64,000 nt of DNA from Nonomuraea sp. NEAU-A123. GTDB lineage: Bacteria > Actinomycetota > Actinomycetes > Streptosporangiales > Streptosporangiaceae. Position 1 is the stretch's first letter. Every line of letters begins with the position of its first letter. Below are positions 1 through 9,243 of the stretch, piece after piece. Under the pieces are notes generated by a model, which searched no databases, was not told the origin of the DNA, and saw only the letters and a program-made list of their open reading frames with translations. A program made the position numbers and the translations under genes. The DNA lies in NCBI RefSeq assembly GCF_018603905.1, contig NZ_JAHFZZ010000002.1, positions 806,001 to 870,000 on the forward strand. Reading direction: 5' to 3'.

Positions 1-649
1 TCGCGTCCACGACGAACCCGACCGCCAGATGGTCCTCCTTCGACAGCAGCCCGCGTAGTTCCGCCAGCGCCCGCTCGGCATGCGGGTCGGCGGCCAGCAC
101 CAGGTCCACGGTCCGCCAGAGCAGCCCCATCAGCAGATCGCCCCGGCGCCCGGTCCGCTGCGCCTCCTCGATCAGCTCCTGGGCCAGCGCCAGGCGTAGG
201 GCGCCGTGCTCGGGCCCCAGAACGCAGTGGTGGGCCAGGCTCAGCGCCTCGGCCAGCGCGACGGGATCGCCGGCCCGCCTGGCCTCCTCGACCATGGCCA
301 GGATCCTGTCCTGCCCGCCGCTGCGGTAGTCGTCCTCGCCGGCCAGCCGTACCCGCAGCCGTAAGGCCAGTGAGGACTGTGGTCCGACCAGCGCCAGAGC
401 CTGGCGCTGACGGGTGCGCACCACGGCCGCCTCGGCTGCGGTCCGATGCTCGTGCACCCACAGGCCGCCCAGCCCGAGCGCGGCCCGCGCCATTCCGTCC
501 ATGTCACCCTGCTGTTCGGCCTCCTGATAGGCGACGTCGAACCACCGGCGGGCCGCCCGCAGGCTGCCCTCCACATATAGTGCGTGCTCTCCTGACAGCA
601 ACGACATCTCGATGCCGTCGTGTACCGCCAATCCCCGCGATCCGCCCAC
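1..649 (-). CDS. Helical-repeat (TPR-like) protein, 3' end beyond window
   Basis: The minus-strand frame stays open to the window edge and reads as a run of amphipathic, Ala/Leu/Glu-rich helices typical of the TPR-like C-terminal part of actinobacterial AAA/LuxR-type regulators. About 216 residues are visible and no enzymatic motif is seen. I chose the GTG at 649 because GGAGG lies 6 nt upstream. An in-frame ATG at 718 is possible but has no Shine-Dalgarno. If 649 is right, the protein lacks any N-terminal ATPase domain and is either a stand-alone repeat protein or the remnant of a larger regulator. Function unknown. Confidence 0.55.
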   Translation of the reverse strand, partial: MGGSRGLAVHDGIEMSLLSGEHALYVEGSLRAARRWFDVAYQEAEQQGDMDGMARAALGLGGLWVHEHRTAAEAAVVRTRQRQALALVGPQSSLALRLRVRLAGEDDYRSGGQDRILAMVEEARRAGDPVALAEALSLAHHCVLGPEHGALRLALAQELIEEAQRTGRRGDLLMGLLWRTVDLVLAADPHAERALAELRGLLSKEDHLAVGFVVDA

Positions 650-781
650 AGGCGTCCTCCGCACCCCGTTGTGGCAGCACGCGTACAACGCGTACTTCCA
701 GCGACTGCGGCCCCCCATCGCTATGACGGATGCTAACCGAATGGGGTTCAACTAGGTGGCAGCAAATTCAACTAAATCCGC

Positions 782-1165
782 TCAGGAGATTTCCATCGCG
801 ATCCGTACGGCGGTGCCGCCCGGTCCGGTGGTGATGGCCACGCGGTCGGCCAGGCGGCGTATCACCCATATCCCCCAGCCGCCGGGCGCCGCGGGCACGG
901 GCGGGTCGGGCTTGGCGAGGTAACGGGAGGGCAGGCCGGGGCCGGAGTCGCGGACCTCGCAGAGCAGGCTCACGCCCTCGCGCCACAGGCGCAGGCGCCC
1001 ACGGCCGCCTCCGTGGAGGACCACGTTGGCCACCGCCTCGTTCACCACGATCACCAGGTCGGCGGCGCGTTCACCGCGCAGGCCGTGCTCGTCCGCGAGC
1101 CTGAGCGCGGCGAGGCGCGCCCGCGCCAAGTCGCTCTCGGTGAAATCCATCGCGAACGTGTCCAT
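782..1165 (-). CDS. RsbW-like ATP-binding anti-sigma/serine kinase protein
   Basis: A protein of about 127 residues with the HATPase_c_2 (GHKL) fold of actinobacterial anti-sigma factor kinases. The N box reads VNEAVANVVLHGG, with the Glu and Asn that coordinate Mg-ATP; the G1 box is DSGPGLP; a G2-like GGWGIWVIRRLADR follows. Proteins of this type bind or phosphorylate anti-anti-sigma partners in stress or development pathways. No partner gene is next to it. The ATG at 1165 is preferred over the ORF's upstream start because AAGGGG precedes it and the family begins just before the first beta strand. It is transcribed away from the phosphoketolase gene. Confidence 0.8.
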   Translation of the reverse strand: MDTFAMDFTESDLARARLAALRLADEHGLRGERAADLVIVVNEAVANVVLHGGGRGRLRLWREGVSLLCEVRDSGPGLPSRYLAKPDPPVPAAPGGWGIWVIRRLADRVAITTGPGGTAVRIAMEIS

Positions 1166-1273
1166 CGTGCGGAGCCCCCTTGACCTCTCGGTCCGCCGGC
1201 ACAACCTCACTTCTGCCACAGGAAGCGACTTCTAATCTGGTTGAGCGGCGTTTCTGGAGGAATCAGCAAAGAC

Positions 1274-3577
1274 ATGGAGCGAATAGACGCTTACTGGCGC
1301 GCGGCAAACTATCTGTCGGTAGGCCAGATATATCTACTGGACAATCCACTACTAACGACGCCATTGACCCCAGAGCACATCAAACCCCGCCTGCTGGGTC
1401 ATTGGGGCACCACACCGGGGCTGAACTTCTGCTTCGCCCATCTCAACCGGGTCATCCGCGAACGCGACCAGGACCTGATCTACATCGCCGGCCCCGGCCA
1501 CGGCGGTCCCGCCGCGGTGGCGCACGCCTGGCTGGAGGGCACCTACTCCGAACGCTATCCGGACGTCTCTCAGGACGCGGCCGGGATGCGGCGGCTGTTC
1601 CGGCAGTTCTCCTTCCCGGGCGGCATCCCCAGCCATGTCGCCCCGGAGACACCCGGCTCCATCCACGAGGGCGGCGAGCTGGGCTACTCACTCGCGCACG
1701 CCTACGGCGCCGCCTTCGACAACCCCGGCCTGGTCGTGGCCTGCGTCGTGGGCGACGGCGAAGCCGAGACCGGGCCGCTGGCCGCGAGCTGGCATTCCAA
1801 CAAGCTGCTCGACCCGGCCCGCGACGGCGCGGTGCTGCCGATCCTGCACCTGAACGGCTACAAGATCGCCAACCCCACCGTACTGGCCCGCATCCCCGCC
1901 CAGACGCTGGTCGCGCTCATGGAGGGGTACGGCTACCGCCCCCACCTGGTCGGCCCCGACCACCAGGAGATGGCCGACACGCTCGACACCGTCTTCGACC
2001 AGATCACCGACTACCAGCAGGGCCGGTCCGACCGGCTCCCCATGATCATCCTGCGTACGCCGAAGGGCTGGACCGGGCCCAGCGTCGTGGACGGGCTGCC
2101 GGTGGAGGGCACCTGGCGGGCCCATCAGGTGCCGCTGGCCAAGGTGCGGGAGAACCCCGAGCACCTGGCGATGCTGGAGGAGTGGATGCGCTCCTACCGT
2201 CCCGAGGAGCTGTTCGACGGCGACGGCCGCCCGGTGGCGTCGATCCTGGAGACCGTGCCGCCGGGCAACCGCAGGATGAGCGCCAACCCGCACACCAACG
2301 GCGGCGAGCTGCTCGAACCGCTGCGGCTGCCCGACTTCCGCGAGCAGGCCATCGACGTCAAATCGCCCGCCACCCAGTTCAGCGAGCCCACCAAGGTGCT
2401 CGGCAGGCTGCTGCGCGACGTGATCGTCGCCAACCCGCGTACCTTCCGCCTGATGGGCCCGGACGAGACCGCGTCCAACCGGCTGCAGGCCGTGTTCGAG
2501 GTCACCGACCGGGCCTGGAACGCCCGCCTCGAACCGACCGACGAGAACCTGGCCCCCGGCGGCCGGGTGATGGAGGTACTGAGCGAGCATCTGTGCCAGG
2601 GCTGGCTGGAGGGCTACCTGCTGACCGGCCGGCACGGGCTGTTCAACTGCTACGAGGCGTTCATCCACATCATCGACGCCATGTTCAACCAGCACGCCAA
2701 GTGGCTGGAGTCCTCCCAGAAGATCCCCTGGCGCATGCCAGTGGCGTCTCTGAACTACCTGCTGTCCTCGCACGTCTGGCGCCAGGACCACAACGGCTTC
2801 TCCCACCAGGACCCCGGCTTCCTGGACGTCGTGGTCAACAAGAAGGCCTCCGTGGTCCGCGTCTACCTGCCGCCGGACGCCAACACGCTGCTGTCGGTCG
2901 GCGACCACTGCCTGCGCTCGCGCGACTACGTCAACGTCATCGTGGCCGGCAAGCAGCCGGTGCTCGACCTGTTCACCATGGACCAGGCCATCGCCCACTG
3001 CACCCGCGGCCTGGGCATCCTGCCCTGGGCCTCCACCGACCAGGGCCACGACCCCGACGTGGTGCTCGCCTGCGCCGGCGACGTCCCCACCCTGGAGACC
3101 CTGGCCGCCGCCGCCCTGCTCCACGAAAACCTGCCCGACCTGCGCGTACGCGTCATCAACGTCGTCGACCTGATGCGCCTGCAACCGCCGTCAGAACACC
3201 CGCACGGCCTCCCGGACGCCGAATACGACGCCCTGTTCACCACCGACAAACCGGTCATCTTCAACTTCCACGGCTACCCCGCCCTCATCCACCGGCTCAC
3301 CTACCGCCGCCACGGCCACGCCAACCTGCACGTCCGCGGCTACAAGGAGGAGGGCACCACCACCACACCCTTCGACATGGCCATGCTCAACGACATCGAC
3401 CGCTACCACCTGGTCATCGACGTCATCGACCGGGTGCCGGGGCTCGGCAGCAGCGCGGCTCACCTGCGCCAGTCGATGACCGACACGCGCCTGCGCGCCC
3501 GCGCCTACACCCGTGAACACGGGGAGGACGCGCCCGACATCCAGGAGTGGACATGGCCGGACAGATTCTCGTCCTGA
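1274..3577 (+). CDS. xfp: Xylulose-5-P/fructose-6-P phosphoketolase
   Basis: A full-length thiamine-diphosphate enzyme (about 767 residues) that cleaves xylulose 5-phosphate or fructose 6-phosphate with phosphate to acetyl phosphate. Family signatures are intact: [18 protein letters not shown] at the N terminus, GPGHGGPA around residue 73, the ThDP-binding [11 protein letters not shown] near residue 158, then [27 protein letters not shown] and the C-terminal XFP_C domain. ATG 1274 is preferred (GGAGGA ends 12 nt upstream); a TTG at 1241 in the same frame is the alternative. The 3' end overlaps the acetate kinase gene by 25 nt, so acetyl phosphate is probably turned directly into acetate plus ATP. 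Confidence 0.96.
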   Translation: MERIDAYWRAANYLSVGQIYLLDNPLLTTPLTPEHIKPRLLGHWGTTPGLNFCFAHLNRVIRERDQDLIYIAGPGHGGPAAVAHAWLEGTYSERYPDVSQDAAGMRRLFRQFSFPGGIPSHVAPETPGSIHEGGELGYSLAHAYGAAFDNPGLVVACVVGDGEAETGPLAASWHSNKLLDPARDGAVLPILHLNGYKIANPTVLARIPAQTLVALMEGYGYRPHLVGPDHQEMADTLDTVFDQITDYQQGRSDRLPMIILRTPKGWTGPSVVDGLPVEGTWRAHQVPLAKVRENPEHLAMLEEWMRSYRPEELFDGDGRPVASILETVPPGNRRMSANPHTNGGELLEPLRLPDFREQAIDVKSPATQFSEPTKVLGRLLRDVIVANPRTFRLMGPDETASNRLQAVFEVTDRAWNARLEPTDENLAPGGRVMEVLSEHLCQGWLEGYLLTGRHGLFNCYEAFIHIIDAMFNQHAKWLESSQKIPWRMPVASLNYLLSSHVWRQDHNGFSHQDPGFLDVVVNKKASVVRVYLPPDANTLLSVGDHCLRSRDYVNVIVAGKQPVLDLFTMDQAIAHCTRGLGILPWASTDQGHDPDVVLACAGDVPTLETLAAAALLHENLPDLRVRVINVVDLMRLQPPSEHPHGLPDAEYDALFTTDKPVIFNFHGYPALIHRLTYRRHGHANLHVRGYKEEGTTTTPFDMAMLNDIDRYHLVIDVIDRVPGLGSSAAHLRQSMTDTRLRARAYTREHGEDAPDIQEWTWPDRFSS

Positions 3578-4740
3578 ACACCGGCTCCTCCTCCATCAAG
3601 TACGAGCTGGTGGACGTGGAGTCGCGGGCCCGCCCGGCCAGGGGGCTGGTGGAGCGGATCGGTGAGGAGGAGGGGCGGCTGACGCATCATGCCGGTGACG
3701 GCCCGCCGTACGAGCGGAAGGAGCGGTTCGGCGATCACGCGGAGGGGCTGGCCGCCATGCTGGCGGCCTTCGCCGACGCGGGGCCCGCGCTCGATCCGGT
3801 GGCGGTGGGGCATCGGGTGGTGCACGGCGGGACCCGCTTCCGGGAGGCGGTCCTGGTGGACGACGACGTGATCAGCGCCATCGACGACCTGTCGCCGCTC
3901 GCGCCGCTGCACAATCCGGTCAACCTCACCGGCATCCGGGTGGCCCGCGAGGCCTTTCCCGGTGTGCCGCAGGTGGCCGTGTTCGACACCGCCTTCCACC
4001 GGACGCTGCCGCCCGAGGCGTACACCTACGCCGTCCCGCTCGACTGGCGTGACCGGCTCGGCGTGCGGCGGTACGGCTTCCACGGCACCTCCTGCGCGTA
4101 CGTGTCGGCGCGGGCGGCGGCGCTGCTGGAGCGCGAGCCGGCGCGGACGAACCTGATCGTGCTGCACCTCGGCAACGGCGCGAGCGCCACCGCGATCGAG
4201 GGCGGCCGCAGCGTCGACACCTCCATGGGGCTGACGCCGCTGGAGGGGCTGGTCATGGGCACCCGTTCCGGCGACGTGGACCCCGCGCTGCCCGGCTACC
4301 TGGCCCGCGCGGGCGACATGGACGTCGCCCGGACGGAGGAGGACCTGTCGCGCCGCAGCGGCCTGCTCGCGCTCACCGGCACCGGCGACATGCGCGAGGC
4401 CCGGCACCGCGCCGGCGAAGGCGACGAGCGGGCACGGCTCGCGCTGGACATCTACGGCCGCCGGATCAGGAAGTACATCGGGGCCTACTACGCGCTGCTC
4501 GGCCGGTTGGACGCGATCGTGTTCACGGGCGGCGTCGGCGAGCACGACCCGGCCACCCGCGCCTCGGCGCTGGCCGGGCTGCACCGCCTCGGCATCACCC
4601 TGGACCCCACGCGCAACGAGGCCGCCGAGACGGGCGAGCGGTGGGTGTCCACACCGGAGTCGGAGGTGGCCGTGCTGGTCGTACCCACGGACGAGGAATG
4701 GGAGATCGCTCGCGAGGCGCGCGCACTGCTCCGTTTGTGA
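3553..4740 (+). CDS. ackA: Acetate kinase
   Basis: A 395-residue ASKHA-fold kinase converting acetyl phosphate and ADP to acetate and ATP. Diagnostic motifs are [13 protein letters not shown] at the N terminus, GHRVVHGG, the FDTAFH loop, [29 protein letters not shown] and [10 protein letters not shown]. Start ATG 3553 has AGGAG five nucleotides upstream; a GTG lies two codons earlier. It overlaps the end of the phosphoketolase gene, an arrangement that suggests translational coupling and a dedicated phosphoketolase shunt. No phosphotransacetylase is seen in the window. Confidence 0.95.
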   Translation: MAGQILVLNTGSSSIKYELVDVESRARPARGLVERIGEEEGRLTHHAGDGPPYERKERFGDHAEGLAAMLAAFADAGPALDPVAVGHRVVHGGTRFREAVLVDDDVISAIDDLSPLAPLHNPVNLTGIRVAREAFPGVPQVAVFDTAFHRTLPPEAYTYAVPLDWRDRLGVRRYGFHGTSCAYVSARAAALLEREPARTNLIVLHLGNGASATAIEGGRSVDTSMGLTPLEGLVMGTRSGDVDPALPGYLARAGDMDVARTEEDLSRRSGLLALTGTGDMREARHRAGEGDERARLALDIYGRRIRKYIGAYYALLGRLDAIVFTGGVGEHDPATRASALAGLHRLGITLDPTRNEAAETGERWVSTPESEVAVLVVPTDEEWEIAREARALLRL

Positions 4741-5124
4741 CCTACGACGTATTTCGCCACCGACGCCGGCTTGAGCTCGAACGACACAGCAGTCTCCTGC
4801 GCGGATCAAGCGGGAAGGGCGCATAGGATCGGCAGCGCCCGCTGCCGCGGCGGCCAGCTCGATGGTCTCGCGCTTGATGACCTGTTCCGCCGCATCCAGC
4901 ACCTGATCGGGGTACGGCGGTGGGAACGTCTCGGCCCGCTCGCCGAAGTCCTGGAGCCCCAAACCCGTCATGTCCCGCAGCGCGTATCTCCTGACCTCGG
5001 CGAGCCGCGGAGGTAGGGCCAGCCCTACCTCCAAGACGGGTGACAGCAGGACTTCGCGATCTCGGTTATCCCGAAATGCTAATAGTGAACGATCAGCAAT
5101 CGAGTCTGGAGCATCGGAGAATCT
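4741..5124. other. Gap between ackA and desaturase; possible coding remnant
   Basis: No intact gene is supported here. On the minus strand, 5034 down to about 4830 reads as a protein-like stretch with ordinary codon bias (for example RRYALRDMTGLGLQDFGE). That frame then runs on antisense to ackA without a stop, so at most it is a fragment of a lost gene. The region also carries a 24-bp palindrome at 5009-5032, described separately. Confidence 0.35.
5009..5032. promoter_or_regulatory. Near-perfect 24-bp palindrome upstream of desaturase
   Basis: GGAGGTAGGGC and GCCCTACCTCC form 11-bp inverted arms separated by two bases. The two-base centre is too tight for a good RNA hairpin, so a dimeric-repressor operator is more likely. 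It lies about 92 nt upstream of the desaturase start codon. Lipid desaturase genes are commonly controlled by TetR-type repressors; no regulator gene is adjacent here. Confidence 0.5.
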
Positions 5125-6165
5125 GTGACTGACGTGAGCACTACTCGCGCCGCCACGGCCTCGGAAGAGAGGGGGAGCGACTTCGCCCGCCTGTCACGCC
5201 GGGTCGCCCAGGCGGGCCTCATGGAACGACGACCCGTCTACTACGCCGCGCGGATCGGTGTGGTAACAGGCCTCTTCGCGGCGGGCTGGGTGGCGTTCGC
5301 CCTGGTAGGCGACTCCTGGTGGCAGCTTCTGGTCGCGGTGTTCCTCGCGGCGATGTTCGGCCAGGTGGCCCTGCTGGCGCACGACCTGGCCCACGGGCAG
5401 GTGTTCCCGTCCCGGCGCACCAGCGCGATCGCGGGCCTGCTGGTCGGCAACCTCGGCATCGGACTCAGCTACGGGTGGTGGCAGGACAAGCACACCCGCC
5501 ACCACGCCAACCCCAACCACGAAGACCACGACCCCGACGTCGCGCCCGACATCCTGCTGTGGTCGGAGAAGCAGGCCGAGGCCAGCCGGGGACTGCCCAG
5601 GTTCGTCGGCCGGTACCAGGCGTTCCTGTTCTTCCCGCTGCTGACCCTGGAGGGCCTCAACCTGCACATCTCCAGCGTCCGGGGGCTGAGCCGCGACTCG
5701 CTCAAGAACCGGACGGCCGAAGGGTTGCTGCTGCTCGCGCACTTCGTCATCTACCTGGGTGGCGTGTTCGCGGTCCTGCCCTTCGGGAAGGCGCTGCTGT
5801 TCCTGGTCGTGCACCAGGCATGTTTCGGCGTGTACCTGGGGTGCACGTTCGCCCCCAACCACAAGGGCATGCCGGTGCTGACCGCCGAGGACGAGCTGGA
5901 CTTCCTCCGCCGTCAGGTGCTCACCTCCCGCAACGTACGCGGGGGCCGGGTGGTCAACACGGCCCTGGGTGGGCTCAACTACCAGATCGAGCACCACCTG
6001 TTCCCCGGCATGCCGACCCCCAACCTGCGCAAGGCGCAACCACTGGTGCGGGAGCACTGCGAGTCGCTGGGGGTGGCGTACGTCGAGTGCGGCCTGCTGG
6101 CCTCCTGGGGGCAGGCGATGCGGCACCTCCACGAGGTCGGCGCGCCCCTACGGGCCCGCCGCTAG
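5125..6165 (+). CDS. Membrane fatty acid desaturase
   Basis: A 346-residue integral membrane di-iron desaturase of the acyl-lipid/acyl-CoA type. The three histidine boxes are intact: HDLAH (86-90), HTRHH (123-127) and QIEHH (287-291). Hydrophobic segments lie near residues 42-60, 67-85, 104-118, 165-180, 202-220 and 222-240. The enzyme would introduce a double bond into membrane acyl chains using O2 and an electron donor. GTG start 5125 has GGAGA just upstream; an in-frame GTG four codons later is less likely. No ferredoxin or reductase gene adjoins it. The upstream palindrome may be its operator. Confidence 0.9.
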   Translation: MTDVSTTRAATASEERGSDFARLSRRVAQAGLMERRPVYYAARIGVVTGLFAAGWVAFALVGDSWWQLLVAVFLAAMFGQVALLAHDLAHGQVFPSRRTSAIAGLLVGNLGIGLSYGWWQDKHTRHHANPNHEDHDPDVAPDILLWSEKQAEASRGLPRFVGRYQAFLFFPLLTLEGLNLHISSVRGLSRDSLKNRTAEGLLLLAHFVIYLGGVFAVLPFGKALLFLVVHQACFGVYLGCTFAPNHKGMPVLTAEDELDFLRRQVLTSRNVRGGRVVNTALGGLNYQIEHHLFPGMPTPNLRKAQPLVREHCESLGVAYVECGLLASWGQAMRHLHEVGAPLRARR

Positions 6166-6301
6166 CCCGGGGGCGCCCCGCCCTCGGGCGCCGCGCCCCT
6201 TGAACCCCTCGCCCCTCCCCCGGCTCGCCGGCTCACGGACGGGGCGAGGATGCTCTGCACGGCGCGCTGCCACATGCGCGCCGTGCACGCGCACGCGCTG
6301 C

Positions 6302-6409
6302 GCGCCCCGCCCGGCGTCATATACGCCGCACTAATTTGCGCCCCGTCTGGCGCCATGCACGCCACACTGACGTGCCCCCGTCTGGCGTCATGCACGCCGC
6401 ACTTCCCCA
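6302..6409. repeat. Three direct tandem repeats of about 36 bp
   Basis: Units begin at about 6302, 6338 and 6374 and share the core GCGCCCCGYCYGGCGYCAT followed by RYACGCCRCACT. They abut with no spacer, so this is a minisatellite and not a CRISPR array. It lies in the gap between the desaturase and the nucleotidyltransferase-like gene. A minus-strand frame crosses it as a 12-residue repeat, but nothing indicates that it is expressed. Confidence 0.75.
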
Positions 6410-6558
6410 TGTGCACCGCCCGGCGCTGTACACGCGTGCCAGGCCTGACCGCTTGCGGCGCGTCCCTTCAGACCGCGTGCGTGGTGTTCCTTCAACTCCC
6501 TGGACCCTCACCTGCGCGCCTGTAGGGTGGCGCGCAGGCGGGCAGAGGTGGTGTGGTG

Positions 6559-7575
6559 ATGCGGGTCGGGGTGGCCAGGGAGGTCGCGCGGCGGTGGGTG
6601 GCCGAGGTTGGGGCCGGGTTGCCGGGGTTCGGTGGGGCCTTTTTGACCGGCTCGGTGTTGTGGTCGCCGGAGGACGCGGTCGTGGCCGGCAGCTCCGATG
6701 TGGACGTGATGGTGGTGCTGGACGTCGCGGAGCCGCCAGTTAAGCCCGGCAAGATGCGATACGGCGGCGTGTTGTTGGAAATTTCGTTTATGTCGGCCGA
6801 GCGGTTGGCGTCGGCGGAAGGGGTCCTGGGCGACTACCACCTGGCGGGCAGCTTCCACCTGCCCGGAGTGCTGGCCGATCCGAGCGGGCGGCTGGCCGCT
6901 CTGCATGAGGTGGTGGTCCGCGAGTTCGCCGACCGGCGGCGGGTGCTCCAGCGGTGTGGCGCCGTGATGGACGGCGTGCGTCGCGCGATCGCCGCCATGG
7001 ATGAGGCGGCGCCGATGGCCGACCAGGTGACGTCGTGGCTGTTCGGCACGGGGGTCACGACCCACGTGCTGCTCGTCGCCGGGCTGCGGAACCCCACAGT
7101 GCGCCGACGGTACGAGGCCGTACGGGAGCTGCTGGCCGTACGGGGGATGCTTGATCACCACGAGGCGTTGCTGGAGCTGCTCGGATGCGCGGGGATGGGG
7201 GCGGCGCGCGTGGAGCGGCATCTGGGGGTGCTGGAGAAGGTGTTCGACGCGGCCAAGGACGTCCGGGTGCCGTCGTACCCGTTCTCGTCGGACATCAGCG
7301 AGGCCGCCCGGCCGCTGTCGATCGACGGCAGCCGGGAGCTCATCGCGCGCGAACTGCCCCGGGAGGCGGTCTTCTGGCTGGTGGCGACGTACGCGCGCTG
7401 CCTGAAGAAGCTGTCACTGGCGGGGGTGTCCGGTGAGGTGTACGAGGAGGGGTTCCGCGAGTTGCTCGCGGATCTCGGCGCCGAGACGTTCGCGGGCCGG
7501 CGGCGGCGCGGGGAGCGCGTACTGGACGCGCTGCCCGACCTGTGGCACACCGCCGAGACCCTCGCACCCGCCTGA
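6559..7575 (+). CDS. Nucleotidyltransferase-fold protein
   Basis: The N-terminal 60 residues carry the minimal nucleotidyltransferase motif: LTGSVLWS, then about ten residues later SSDVDVMVVLD, that is GS followed by the DxD pair that binds Mg. This is the arrangement of MNT/kanamycin-nucleotidyltransferase-like proteins. The rest (about 270 residues) is helical, with no recognised domain. Three consecutive codons GTG-GTG-ATG (6553, 6556, 6559) could all start the protein; AGAGG at 6544-6548 serves any of them. The substrate is unknown. It could modify a small molecule or an antibiotic, or be a solitary NTase. Confidence 0.7.
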   Translation: MRVGVAREVARRWVAEVGAGLPGFGGAFLTGSVLWSPEDAVVAGSSDVDVMVVLDVAEPPVKPGKMRYGGVLLEISFMSAERLASAEGVLGDYHLAGSFHLPGVLADPSGRLAALHEVVVREFADRRRVLQRCGAVMDGVRRAIAAMDEAAPMADQVTSWLFGTGVTTHVLLVAGLRNPTVRRRYEAVRELLAVRGMLDHHEALLELLGCAGMGAARVERHLGVLEKVFDAAKDVRVPSYPFSSDISEAARPLSIDGSRELIARELPREAVFWLVATYARCLKKLSLAGVSGEVYEEGFRELLADLGAETFAGRRRRGERVLDALPDLWHTAETLAPA

Positions 7576-7670
7576 ACCCCAACAGCCGAAGCGTGCGACC
7601 GCCTGCCACCGGCCCGATCGTGTCCCGCTGAGCCATGTCCGATCGGTCGCCCGCATGTGACCCGCCCGGT

Positions 7671-7730
7671 GGTCCGCTGGTTGGTCCGCCGGGCGGTCCG
7701 CCGGTTGGTCCGCCCGATGGTCCGCGTGCG
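7671..7730. repeat. Short 12-bp-period repeat
   Basis: The heptamer GGTCCGC recurs five times at exactly 12-bp intervals (7671, 7683, 7695, 7707, 7719), between the convergent NTase-like and FAD oxidoreductase genes and immediately next to the stop codon of the latter. It looks like slippage-prone low-complexity sequence. No terminator hairpin is evident. Confidence 0.6.
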
Positions 7731-9146
7731 TCAGAGGCCGTACTCCTCCAGGAGGCGCAGCCAGATCTCGCTGACCGTGGGGAACGACGGGACCGCGTGC
7801 CAGAGCCGGTCGAGCGGCACCTCGGCGGTGACCGCGATCGTCGCCGCGTGCAGCAGCTCCGCCGCACCGGGGCCGGCCAGCGTGACGCCCAGCAGCACCC
7901 GCCGCTCCTCGTCCACGACCGCCTTGGCCCGGCCGCGATAGCCGTCGCCCAGGAGGTAGGCCCCCGAGACCTTGCCCAGGTCGTATTCGACCACCCGCAC
8001 CGGGAACCCGGCCTCGCGGGCGGCGGCCTCGGTGCGGCCGACCGCGCAGATCTGCGGGTCCGTGAAGACCACCTGCGGCGCCCCGTACCCGTCCGCCATG
8101 TCGCGCATCGCAGGGAGAGTGTCGTCGCCGCCCTTGGCGCGTGCCGCGATGACGTCGCCGCAGGCCCGCGCCTGGTACTTGCCCATGTGCGTGAGCAGCG
8201 CGCGGCCGTTGACGTCGCCGACCGCGTACAGCCAGCCGCCCTCGACGGCCGTCGCCCGCATGCTGTCGTCGACCTCGACGGAGCGGCCGCCCGGCAGGCC
8301 GACGGTGTCGAGCCCGAGGTCGGCGGTGGCGGGCACCCGGCCGGTGGCCACCAGTAGTTCGTCGGCCTCCAGCGGCGGGCCCTCGGCCAGGTGCACGGTG
8401 ACCTTGCCGCCGAGCTCCGGCCGCTCGACGCGTACGACGCCCGTGTGGGTCCGCACGTCGATCCCGGCGCCGGCGAACGACTCGGCCAGCAGCTCACCGG
8501 CGAACGGCTCCAGCTTGGACAGCAGCGACCCGCCGCGTATCAGGACCGTCGTCTGCCGCGCGCCGAGCCCGTGCATGGCCTGCGCCATCTCACAGGCGAC
8601 GACTCCGCCACCGAGGACGACCAGCCGCTCCGGCACCGCCTTGGCGGCCGTGACCTCGTGGCTGGTCCAGGGCTTCGCCTCGGCCAGCCCCGGAATCGGG
8701 GGGACCATGGCGGTGCTGCCGGTGGCCAGCACGACGGCGTGCCGCGCGGTCAGCACGCGTTCTGGGCCACCGTCTCGCATGGTCACCCGCACCCGCTTGA
8801 CACCGTCGAGCCGTCCCCTGCCCCGCACGAACTCGATGGGCACGCTCTCGATCCACCCGACCTGCCCCGAGTCGTCGAAATGCGACACCGCCTCGTCGCG
8901 CCGGGCGAGCACCTCGCTCACCTCGATCGGGCCGAGCGACAGGCCCGGCACCCGGCTCACCTCGGCCGCCAGGTCCACCGGGCGCAGCAGGGCCTTGCTC
9001 GGGATGCAGGCCCAGTAGGAGCATTCGCCGCCGGCCAGGCGGTCCTCCACGATGGCGGCGGTCAGACCGCCGCGCACGGCTCTGGCCGCGGCGTTCTCGC
9101 CGGCAGGACCGGCGCCGATCACTATGACGTCGAACTCGTCGGTCAT
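7731..9146 (-). CDS. FAD-dependent pyridine nucleotide-disulfide oxidoreductase
   Basis: A 471-residue class I flavoprotein disulfide reductase. It has the FAD-binding VIVIGAGPAGENAA, a redox-active pair in GGECSYWACIPSKALL (Cys42 and Cys47), a second Rossmann segment VLGGGVVACEMAQ and the C-terminal dimerisation domain with YAVGDVNG. It resembles dihydrolipoyl dehydrogenase or mercuric reductase, but the C-terminal catalytic His-Pro-Thr is replaced: the sequence reads SFPTVSE, with Phe455 before Pro-Thr and Glu460 kept. A thiol-disulfide substrate is therefore doubtful and a quinone or other acceptor is possible. ATG 9146 is chosen because GAGAGGTAGG precedes it and the FAD motif starts six residues later. 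Confidence 0.88.
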   Translation of the reverse strand: MTDEFDVIVIGAGPAGENAAARAVRGGLTAAIVEDRLAGGECSYWACIPSKALLRPVDLAAEVSRVPGLSLGPIEVSEVLARRDEAVSHFDDSGQVGWIESVPIEFVRGRGRLDGVKRVRVTMRDGGPERVLTARHAVVLATGSTAMVPPIPGLAEAKPWTSHEVTAAKAVPERLVVLGGGVVACEMAQAMHGLGARQTTVLIRGGSLLSKLEPFAGELLAESFAGAGIDVRTHTGVVRVERPELGGKVTVHLAEGPPLEADELLVATGRVPATADLGLDTVGLPGGRSVEVDDSMRATAVEGGWLYAVGDVNGRALLTHMGKYQARACGDVIAARAKGGDDTLPAMRDMADGYGAPQVVFTDPQICAVGRTEAAAREAGFPVRVVEYDLGKVSGAYLLGDGYRGRAKAVVDEERRVLLGVTLAGPGAAELLHAATIAVTAEVPLDRLWHAVPSFPTVSEIWLRLLEEYGL

Positions 9147-9243
9147 GCCTACCTCTCCCATAACGCTCGCCACGCTGTCGCGGCTCTTCCCAGCAGTCTC
9201 CCACCGGTGCCCTTCGAGCGTCGCCGAGGGAGGTTCGCCCGGC

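Noticed and set aside
1688-3184. 498-codon minus-strand frame inside phosphoketolase
   Set aside because: Composition ([14 protein letters not shown] type) is that of a reverse-frame shadow; the plus-strand enzyme has every family motif.
3505-5034. 509-codon open frame on the minus strand antisense to ackA
   Set aside because: Antisense of a high-GC gene often stays open. The sequence is low-complexity Val/Arg/Gly and ackA is unambiguous. Only the 4830-5034 part looks protein-like and is noted as a possible remnant.
6302-6409. CRISPR-like 36-bp repeats
   Set aside because: Repeat units directly abut with no spacers, only three copies, and no cas genes nearby.
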